NCBI GenBank assembly: GCA_013151975.1
Contig: JAADHG010000211.1
Location: 1 to 19,013, forward strand
Source: Chlorobiota bacterium
Lineage (GTDB): Bacteria > Bacteroidota > Bacteroidia > Flavobacteriales > Flavobacteriaceae
Reading direction: 5' to 3'
DNA: 19,013 nt
This document shows, in pieces, positions 13,711 through 19,013 of this stretch. A program made the translations under genes and the position numbers. Every line of letters starts with the position of its first letter. Position 1 is the stretch's first letter. Below the pieces are notes generated by a model that was not told where the DNA came from, did not search any database, and saw only the letters and a list, made by a program, of their open reading frames with translations.

Positions 13711-14643
13711 ATGAAGACTCTAAAACTACTTTCAGGATTTGCCTTAGTGGCAACACTATTTACCTCTTGTTATACTGAAGTTATAATTGACGATACGGAT
13801 TCATCTATTTCTCTAAACCAATTATTAAACTCGTATGAGTTATGGTATGTTGATATTAATCAAACTACTGGATTTGGAGAAACTCCTTTTTTACAAATTG
13901 CATTTACAGTGTCTTTTAGAAATGGCACTTTATATGCAAACAATAATTTAGTTGGTATTGGTAGTCAAGGAGATGGGTTTGGAATTCCTGTTGGAACTTA
14001 TGATGCTTATAATATGATATTAGATGTAACTCATGATATTGATGGCTTTCAAACTTTTGATGTGTATCAAATAGATAATAATACTATAGAATTGTACAAC
14101 CCTAATAATGATACGTCCTATTTTTTAAACGGCTATCAGCGTAGTAATTTTGATTATGATTTTGTGTTTTACGATAATATTCATTATTTCTTGCAAGAAT
14201 ATGAAGCTTGGGAAAAAACATATACCAGCAATGTAGGAGCCTTTAATGAATTTGATAACGAAAATTATTTACAGTTTTTAGCTGGAGGCAACGACTCTAC
14301 ATTTAGAAGTTCTCAAGATATAGCCATAGGTAATGTAAGTAATATTTTTTGGGATTATACAGGTATTTACGGTGTGCAAGATGTTGCTGGGAATGACTAT
14401 TTAAAAACTTTAACACTAGATTATGATTTTTTTGACAATGAATATTTTGAATTAAACGTTATTAATGATGGGCTTATAGAGTTGTTTCATCCTACGTCAG
14501 GAACGTATTATGAGTTTGAAGGGCGAGGGTATATTCAGTATATGAGAACTGCGAGTGGAAACTCAGATAAATCAAAAACAAGCAAAAAACGGAAACAAAA
14601 AACAGAGAAGAAAGATAACCCAAGGATTAATAATAGAAGCTAG
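13711..14643 (+). CDS. Lipoprotein with internally duplicated domain, unknown function
   Basis: This 310-residue protein has a lipoprotein signal ending in LFTSC with Cys20. The rest holds two related blocks. Block A starts LLNSYELWYVD (38-48) and ends TIELYNPNNDTSYFLNGYQR (125-144). Block B starts FLQEYEAWEKT (160-170) and ends LIELFHPTSGTYYEFEGRGY (255-274). The pairing suggests an ancestral duplication of a beta-rich domain of about 110 residues. The last 30 residues (about 284-310) are strongly basic (KTSKKRKQKTEKK). I know no named family, though similar lipoproteins next to nadD in flavobacteria are sometimes mislabelled as nicotinate-nucleotide adenylyltransferase; nothing in this sequence supports that enzyme. 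A sigma-54-like promoter precedes it and a strong terminator follows. Confidence 0.85.
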   Translation: MKTLKLLSGFALVATLFTSCYTEVIIDDTDSSISLNQLLNSYELWYVDINQTTGFGETPFLQIAFTVSFRNGTLYANNNLVGIGSQGDGFGIPVGTYDAYNMILDVTHDIDGFQTFDVYQIDNNTIELYNPNNDTSYFLNGYQRSNFDYDFVFYDNIHYFLQEYEAWEKTYTSNVGAFNEFDNENYLQFLAGGNDSTFRSSQDIAIGNVSNIFWDYTGIYGVQDVAGNDYLKTLTLDYDFFDNEYFELNVINDGLIELFHPTSGTYYEFEGRGYIQYMRTASGNSDKSKTSKKRKQKTEKKDNPRINNRS

Positions 14644-14670
14644 AATTTTGGTTGGTTAGTTTTAGTTTTT

Positions 14671-14712
14671 AAACTGCTTAGAGACATCTCTCTAGGCAGT
14701 TTTCTTTTTTAT
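14671..14712 (+). terminator. Strong intrinsic terminator after the lipoprotein gene
   Basis: AAACTGCTTAGAGA (14671-14684) pairs with TCTCTAGGCAGTTT (14689-14702): 14 positions with one G-T wobble and a 4-nt loop CATC, followed by TCTTTTTT. The T tract is on the plus strand, so it ends the lipoprotein transcript before the convergent nadD gene. Confidence 0.9.
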
Positions 14713-14734
14713 AAAGGGTTTGGATATAACTTGC

Positions 14735-15313
14735 CTATTTATAAAAGTTCATTTCATCTAAGTAATTCCAAACATGCTCTGGAAGCATTGGTCTTACATT
14801 CTTCCCTTCTTTTATCGCTTGTCTTATAAAAGTTGAAGACAATTCCATAATTGGAGCATCTACATGAGTTATCTTTTTATGATTTTCAAATTTATGTTTA
14901 GTTGTATCCCTTGAAATTCTTGGATATACATATATTGAATAACGTTCTAAGATAACTTCAAAATTTTTCCATTTATGAAAACTCTTTAAATTATCTTCTC
15001 CCATTATTAACGCAAATTCATGTTTTGGATATTTTTCTTCTAAATACATTAATGTATTAATGGTATAATTAGGTTGAGGTAATTTAAACTCAATATCACT
15101 TACGCGTAGTTTTGAGTAATTTTCGGTAGCGCGATCTACCATTTGATAACGATGATTGTCTTCAAGAAGCGAGTTTTTCTTTTTAAAAGGACTATGAGGT
15201 GTTACTACAAACCACACTTGATCAAGGTCACTATATTCTGCTATATGATTGGCAATAGTTAAATGGCCAACATGAATAGGGTTAAATGTACCAAAGAAAA
15301 GACCAACCTTCAT
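14735..15313 (-). CDS. nadD: Nicotinate-nucleotide adenylyltransferase
   Basis: This enzyme adenylates nicotinate mononucleotide to deamido-NAD in NAD biosynthesis. It has 192 residues, a standard NadD length. The nucleotidyltransferase motif GTFNPIHVGHL (8-18) has His14 and His17. The middle holds LIMGEDNLKSFHKW (102-115), and the ATP-binding SSTFIR (159-164) is intact. It is the last gene of the yicC-gmk-nadD minus-strand operon and starts 4 bp after gmk, a conserved arrangement in Bacteroidota. It reads convergently with the lipoprotein gene. Confidence 0.96.
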   Translation of the reverse strand: MKVGLFFGTFNPIHVGHLTIANHIAEYSDLDQVWFVVTPHSPFKKKNSLLEDNHRYQMVDRATENYSKLRVSDIEFKLPQPNYTINTLMYLEEKYPKHEFALIMGEDNLKSFHKWKNFEVILERYSIYVYPRISRDTTKHKFENHKKITHVDAPIMELSSTFIRQAIKEGKNVRPMLPEHVWNYLDEMNFYK

Positions 15314-15317
15314 CTGT

Positions 15318-15914
15318 TTAATTATTAGAATTCACAAAATTACTAACCAAAGTATAAGCTTCGTTTAAAGCATTATTTAAAGTGTCATTTTCAATAATAA
15401 CATCAAAAAGAGGAGCAGTGGCTAATTCTGCCGAAGCTTTTGCAACCCTCATATTTATTTTATCTTCACTTTCGGTTTTGCGCTTTTTCAATCTAATTTT
15501 AAGCTCGTCTATGCTTGGCGGTTTTACAAATATAGCTAAGGTCTGTTCTGGGTATTTACGTTTTATACGTAAGCCACCTGAAACATCAATATCAAAAATA
15601 ACATGTTTACCCATAGCCCAAATACGCTCAACTTCTGTTTTTAAGGTACCGTAAAAATTGTCGCGATACACTTCTTCCCACTCTAAAAATTCGTCAGCTT
15701 TAATTTTGTTTTTGAATGCTTTTGCAGACATATAGTAATAGTCTTTCCCATCAATTTCTTCACCACGTTTTTCTCGTGAGGTTGCTGAAATGGAAAATTC
15801 TAAATTTAATTCGTTTTGTTTTAGCAAATGCCTTACTATGGTTGTTTTGCCAGAACCCGAAGGTGCCGAAAACACAATGAGCTTGCCTTGTTTAATGTTG
15901 TTGTTTTTAGCCAC
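15318..15914 (-). CDS. gmk: Guanylate kinase
   Basis: This enzyme phosphorylates GMP to GDP with ATP. It has 198 residues. The P-loop SAPSGSGKTT spans 16-25, the GMP-binding region SATSREKRGEEIDGKDYY spans 43-60 with the usual Arg residues, and VIFDIDVSGG (105-114) corresponds to the Walker B-like segment. The nadD gene follows after 4 bp; 91 bp separate it from yicC upstream, and that gap contains a dispersed-repeat remnant. Function is certain; the operon with yicC and nadD is inferred from spacing and orientation. Confidence 0.97.
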   Translation of the reverse strand: MAKNNNIKQGKLIVFSAPSGSGKTTIVRHLLKQNELNLEFSISATSREKRGEEIDGKDYYYMSAKAFKNKIKADEFLEWEEVYRDNFYGTLKTEVERIWAMGKHVIFDIDVSGGLRIKRKYPEQTLAIFVKPPSIDELKIRLKKRKTESEDKINMRVAKASAELATAPLFDVIIENDTLNNALNEAYTLVSNFVNSNN

Positions 15915-15942
15915 TAATGTTTATTAATAAATTCAAATGTAA

Positions 15943-15967
15943 GCGCTTCGACATGCTCAGCGTGACA
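15943..15967. repeat. Dispersed repeat remnant between yicC and gmk
   Basis: The spacer reads GCGCTTCGACATGCTCAG then CGTGACA. This resembles a short intergenic repeat with the core CTTCGAC...GCTCAG...TGACA that I remember as frequent in Bacteroidota genomes. It is markedly more GC-rich than the surrounding AT-rich spacer. Only one copy is in the window, so its repeat nature rests on memory. Confidence 0.45.
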
Positions 15968-16005
15968 TAAAGAATATAATTGTCTTTATTATTATTTATA
16001 ATCTT

Positions 16006-16863
16006 TTAAAGCACATTTAAAAGTTGTTCTTTAACCTTTTCGAGCTCGTCCTTCATTTGCACTACTAATTTTTGCATAGGCGCATAATTAGATTTAGAAC
16101 CAATGGTGTTTATTTCTCTTCCCATTTCCTGACCAATAAATCCTAGTTTTTTACCATTAGAATCTTTAGAGTTTAAGGACTTAACAAAGTATTCTAAATG
16201 ATTATGCAGCCTTACTTTTTCTTCGGTGATATCAAACTTTTCAATATAATACACTAATTCTTGCTCAAATCTATTTTCATCAACCCGCTCTTTTAATTCC
16301 GCAATGCCTTTACGTAATCGCTCTCTAACACCTTCAATACGCTCAGGGTCAATAGCAATAACCTGCTTTAATAATGTGTCAATATTTTGGATTCTATATC
16401 TAAACTCTTTTTCAAGGGCGAGACCTTCTTCACTCCTGTAGTCGTGAATTTTGTTTAGTGTGCTTTTTATTTCATGTTCTATTGCTTGCCATTCACTTTC
16501 ATCAATTTCATCGCGTTCAGTGTTAAGTGCATCAGGAAACCGAACAGCCATTTTAAGTAATTCAGTGTCATCACCATCAACTATAGCTTTTAATTGTTCC
16601 ATATATGTCTTAACAACAGGATTGTTTATTTGTGTTGTGGTTTCTTCTCCGGTAATTTCCATATATAATGAAAAATCTACTTTTCCACGCTCTAGTTTTG
16701 AAGCAATAAGTTTACGAATACTCAATTCCTTCTCTCTATAAATGGAAGGCATACGAGCATTCAAATCAAGGTTTTTACTATTTAGAGATTTTATTTCAAT
16801 AGAAATTTTTTTAGTTGGAAGCTGTAAAACAGATTTTCCATAACCTGTCATTGATTGTATCAT
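16006..16863 (-). CDS. yicC: YicC/YloC family endoribonuclease
   Basis: The protein has 285 residues from the preferred ATG at 16863, which gives the classic MIQSMTGYGK start; an in-frame ATG two codons upstream is also possible. The N-terminal YicC domain covers about 1-150. The C-terminal DUF1732 domain covers about 200-285, with the GFIGQEMGREINTIGSKS signature. YicC-family proteins of E. coli and Bacillus have been reported as endoribonucleases involved in RNA turnover. It heads the minus-strand yicC-gmk-nadD group, behind a clear TATCTTTG promoter box and a terminator that insulates it from the ArsC-like gene. Confidence 0.92.
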   Translation of the reverse strand: MIQSMTGYGKSVLQLPTKKISIEIKSLNSKNLDLNARMPSIYREKELSIRKLIASKLERGKVDFSLYMEITGEETTTQINNPVVKTYMEQLKAIVDGDDTELLKMAVRFPDALNTERDEIDESEWQAIEHEIKSTLNKIHDYRSEEGLALEKEFRYRIQNIDTLLKQVIAIDPERIEGVRERLRKGIAELKERVDENRFEQELVYYIEKFDITEEKVRLHNHLEYFVKSLNSKDSNGKKLGFIGQEMGREINTIGSKSNYAPMQKLVVQMKDELEKVKEQLLNVL

Positions 16864-16884
16864 TTTCAAAAATTAAAAGTTGGA

Positions 16885-16892
16885 CAAAGATA
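16885..16892 (-). promoter_or_regulatory. Candidate -7 box of the yicC-gmk-nadD operon
   Basis: On the minus strand it reads TATCTTTG, an exact TAnnTTTG match, 21 bp before the ATG at 16863. It sits directly downstream of the terminator at 16899-16937, as expected for a new transcription unit. The -33 region has TTT where TTG is expected. Confidence 0.5.
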
Positions 16893-16898
16893 ATTAAA

Positions 16899-16937
16899 CA
16901 GGAACTAAAAATGTAATATTAAGTTTTTATGTTCCTG
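16899..16937 (-). terminator. Intrinsic terminator after the ArsC/Spx-like gene
   Basis: CAGGAAC plus TAAAAA (16899-16911) pairs with TTTTTA and GTTCCTG (16924-16937), with one bulged T: a stem of 13 bp and a 12-nt loop. On the minus strand it is followed by TTTAATTAT. It begins 9 bp after the stop of the ArsC-like gene and ends just before the yicC promoter box. Confidence 0.7.
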
Positions 16938-16946
16938 AATTCATTA

Positions 16947-17297
16947 TTATACAATTACAGCTTTTGCTGCGGCAACGGTTTTTTTACTATTTCCAATAAA
17001 AATGGTATCATTAATAATAATAACAGGACGTTTTAAAAAGGTATAATGTTGCAATATATAGTGTTTGTAATCTCTTTCATTAAGCGGTTGATTTTTCAAG
17101 CCCATTTCTTTATACAGCTTTGCACGTTTACTAAAAAGCGCTTCATAACTGCCTGATAGTTTATACATCTCTTCAAGTTGAGCCACTGTTATTTCTTCCT
17201 CTTTAATATCTTGAAGTATAAAATTTGAAGAAGGGTTAAGTTCTTTTAAAATACGCATACATGTATTGCAAGTTTTTAAGTAGTATATTTTTTTCAT
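16947..17297 (-). CDS. ArsC/Spx-family thioredoxin-fold protein
   Basis: This cytoplasmic protein has 116 residues from the ATG at 17297. A longer reading from 17306 begins with TTG and is not preferred. It opens MKKIYYLKTCNTCMRIL with a CxxC redox pair (Cys10, Cys13) at the position of the active site in the ArsC/Spx family. A helical insert and a C-terminal block LKRPVIIINDTIFIGNS follow, where ArsC has its RP-loop; the Arg-Pro is present. It may act as a thiol-dependent reductase (arsenate reductase-like) or as a Spx-like regulator. No arsenic-resistance gene is near. It is divergently oriented to the DinB-fold gene, 67 bp away. Confidence 0.82.
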   Translation of the reverse strand: MKKIYYLKTCNTCMRILKELNPSSNFILQDIKEEEITVAQLEEMYKLSGSYEALFSKRAKLYKEMGLKNQPLNERDYKHYILQHYTFLKRPVIIINDTIFIGNSKKTVAAAKAVIV

Positions 17298-17364
17298 GAC
17301 GAACAAAGATTAACTTTACAAAGAAAATCAATTAAACAATAAAATACTTTTTAAATAACAATAA

Positions 17365-17820
17365 ATGGATTACGCATTCGACATTAATTTAAAAACCAGA
17401 ACCATTTTAAGCTCATTTTTAGAGAATTTTTCATTAGAAAAGCTAAATAAAGTACCAGAAGGTTTTAGTAATAATATCTTTTGGAATATTGCTCATGTAG
17501 TTGTAGTACAACAACTATTAGTGTATAATTTATCGGGATTACCAATGTTAATAAATGATGCTATAGTAGCAAAATATAAAAAAGGAACAAAAACTGAAAA
17601 CGACGTTACACAAGATGAAGTAAATGAATTAAAAACGTTATTATTTTTAACGGTTGAAAAGACTAAAGAAGATTATAACAACGGTCTTTTTAAAGGCTAC
17701 AGCTCATATACCACTTCTACAAATAGCACGATGGCAACAGCCGAAGAAGCAATAGCTTTTAATAATTTTCATGAAGGCATTCACTTAGGTTATATTTTAG
17801 CATTAAAAAAATCACTTTAA
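17365..17820 (+). CDS. DinB-superfamily metal-binding protein
   Basis: This 151-residue all-helical cytoplasmic protein has the DinB / YfiT four-helix fold pattern. A histidine on helix 2, His44 in NIAHVVVVQQ, and a C-terminal pair, His136 and His140 in FHEGIHLGYIL, form the usual three-His divalent metal site. Some DinB-fold proteins are thiol S-transferases (bacillithiol or mycothiol types), others have no known activity. Some Bacteroidota are reported to make bacillithiol, so a thiol-transferase role is possible but not shown. It ends 4 bp before the antiporter gene, so they are probably co-transcribed. Divergent upstream is an ArsC/Spx-like redox protein. Confidence 0.85.
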   Translation: MDYAFDINLKTRTILSSFLENFSLEKLNKVPEGFSNNIFWNIAHVVVVQQLLVYNLSGLPMLINDAIVAKYKKGTKTENDVTQDEVNELKTLLFLTVEKTKEDYNNGLFKGYSSYTTSTNSTMATAEEAIAFNNFHEGIHLGYILALKKSL

Positions 17821-17824
17821 CGGT

Positions 17825-19013
17825 ATGGATTATTTTTCAGTTGCAGCAATTTTAATAGTCCTTTCGGCACTTTTTGGCTATATAAATGTGAGGTTTTTAA
17901 AGCTGCCAATCACGATTGGTTTAATGATTATCACTATAATTTTTACGCTTATTATAGTGGTTATAGGGCAGTTTGATGATACTTTATTACTAAGAGAAAA
18001 GGAACTGATTTCACAAATTGATTTCACCACGGTTTTATTAGATATCATGTTAAGTTTCTTGCTTTTTGCAGGAGCCTTACATACTAATTTTGCGCAGTTA
18101 AAAATACAACGATGGCCTGTTTTTGTGTTTGCTACCGTAGGCACTCTAGTCTCAACGTTTTTAGTTGGGATTATAATGTATTTTATACTACAAGGCGTAG
18201 GATTGCAAGTAGATTTTATTTACTGTTTATTATTTGGAGCACTTATTTCTCCTACTGATCCTATTGCGGTTTTAGGAATATTAAAAAAGGCTGGAGCCCC
18301 CAAAAAATTAGAAACTAAAATTGTTGGAGAATCATTGTTTAATGATGGTGTAGGAGTGGTCATATTTTTAACCATTTTTAATATAGCTTCGTCTTCATCA
18401 GCAAATGTTGAAGTATTTGAAATTGTAAAGTTATTTGGAAAAGAGGTTATTGGAGGGATTGTTTTAGGCTTGATTTTAGGTTGGATAACATATAGAATGA
18501 TGAAATCTATAGACGACTATGAAGTTGAGGTTATTATTACTTTGGCAGCAGTAATGGGAGGTACATTATTAGCGCATCAATTACATTTATCGGCGCCATT
18601 AGCAATGGTGACTGCTGGACTTATTGTAGGTAACGATACGGTTAGAAATGCAGCCATGTCTGAAACCACAGAAACCTACGTTGATAAATTTTGGGAATTA
18701 ATAGATGTACTGTTAAATACCATTCTTTTTGTAATGATTGGTATGGAGTTGCTTGTTTTAACTTTTGAGAGCAGTTATATTATTGCTGGATTACTGGCTA
18801 TTCCTATGGTGCTTTTATCAAGATATTTATCCCTATGGCACCCTATTAAATTTTTTGCAAAAAAACTAGAGTTTGTGCCGCATACCAATTTAATTATGAC
18901 TTGGGGAGGGTTACGCGGAGGAATATCAATTGCTTTAGCTTTAAGTTTAACTCAAGAGATGCATAAAGAGTTATTTTTGGTGATAACTTATATTATTGTA
19001 GCATTTTCAATTA
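17825..19013 (+). CDS. CPA1-family Na+/H+ antiporter (3' end cut off)
   Basis: An open frame from the ATG at 17825 runs to the window edge, about 396 codons; the family is usually a little over 400 residues, so most of the protein is present. The translation is strongly hydrophobic with about a dozen helices. Key sites are SPTDP (142-146, Asp145) and VGESLFNDG (167-175), with the Asn173-Asp174 pair typical of NhaP/NHE-like electroneutral CPA1 exchangers, plus a C-terminal TWGGLRGGISIALAL segment typical of CPA1. It would expel Na+ (or K+) for H+ at the inner membrane, useful in marine salt. It follows the DinB-fold gene after 4 bp. A Na+ gradient maintained here could also support Na+-coupled SulP transport, but that is inference. 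Confidence 0.93.
   Translation, partial: MDYFSVAAILIVLSALFGYINVRFLKLPITIGLMIITIIFTLIIVVIGQFDDTLLLREKELISQIDFTTVLLDIMLSFLLFAGALHTNFAQLKIQRWPVFVFATVGTLVSTFLVGIIMYFILQGVGLQVDFIYCLLFGALISPTDPIAVLGILKKAGAPKKLETKIVGESLFNDGVGVVIFLTIFNIASSSSANVEVFEIVKLFGKEVIGGIVLGLILGWITYRMMKSIDDYEVEVIITLAAVMGGTLLAHQLHLSAPLAMVTAGLIVGNDTVRNAAMSETTETYVDKFWELIDVLLNTILFVMIGMELLVLTFESSYIIAGLLAIPMVLLSRYLSLWHPIKFFAKKLEFVPHTNLIMTWGGLRGGISIALALSLTQEMHKELFLVITYIIVAFSI

Noticed and set aside
13711..14643. A second nicotinate-nucleotide adenylyltransferase next to nadD
   Set aside because: No GTFNPIHxGH or SSTxIR motif is present and the protein is an exported lipoprotein; such labels on neighbours of nadD would be transferred by position.
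17298..17306. Longer ArsC/Spx-like start
   Set aside because: The upstream start codon is TTG and the extra residues add nothing; the ATG at 17297 places the CxxC at residues 10-13 as in the family.
17878..18144. Minus-strand open frame at the start of the antiporter gene
   Set aside because: The plus strand carries a clear CPA1 antiporter with SPTDP and ND motifs across this stretch; the minus frame is a shadow.

Overview
The window is about 19 kb of low-GC (roughly one-third GC by eye) chromosomal DNA from a marine-type member of the Flavobacteriaceae (Bacteroidota). Three things support this. The Bat operon tail is followed by flavobacterial housekeeping genes in typical order (cvpA / pheS, and yicC-gmk-nadD). 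Candidate promoters fit the Bacteroidota TAnnTTTG type, and Shine-Dalgarno sequences are largely absent. Exported proteins carry N-terminal signal or lipoprotein peptides of the kind common in this family. No rRNA, tRNA, CRISPR array, phage gene, transposase or integrase was seen.

Layout. Positions 1-876 hold the end of a Bat (aerotolerance) operon: the probable batD 3' end and batE. Positions 940-6802 form a same-strand cluster of a small exported protein, SulP transporter 1, beta-carbonic anhydrase 1, a DUF2490-type outer-membrane beta-barrel protein, SulP transporter 2 and beta-carbonic anhydrase 2. This reads as a duplicated bicarbonate-uptake and CO2/HCO3- interconversion module. Positions 6810-8813 hold cvpA (minus), an unrecognised 118-residue protein and pheS. 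Positions 8950-11115 hold two minus-strand accessory genes for exported enzymes, an alpha/beta hydrolase and a serine beta-lactamase-fold lipoprotein. Each is preceded by a copy of the same 38-bp repeat (34/38 identical), and one copy is embedded in a nested hairpin. Positions 11168-13582 hold a gpsA plus short-chain fatty-acid transporter pair. Positions 13711-14643 encode a lipoprotein with an internal duplication behind a sigma-54-like promoter, closed by a strong terminator. Positions 14735-16863 are the yicC-gmk-nadD operon (minus). Positions 16947-19013 hold an ArsC/Spx-like protein (minus), then a DinB-fold protein and a CPA1-type Na+/H+ antiporter that runs off the end.

How the genes work together. 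The SulP proteins would import bicarbonate (or another anion) and the adjacent cytoplasmic carbonic anhydrases would balance it with CO2 for anaplerotic carboxylation. This is known in outline for marine flavobacteria. The less ordinary parts are the doubling with two different SulP/CA subtypes, the linked barrel protein and the small leading protein. The most unusual non-coding signal is the repeat pair bracketing the two accessory enzyme genes. It may be a shared promoter/leader, or the boundary of a mobile-cassette-like unit.
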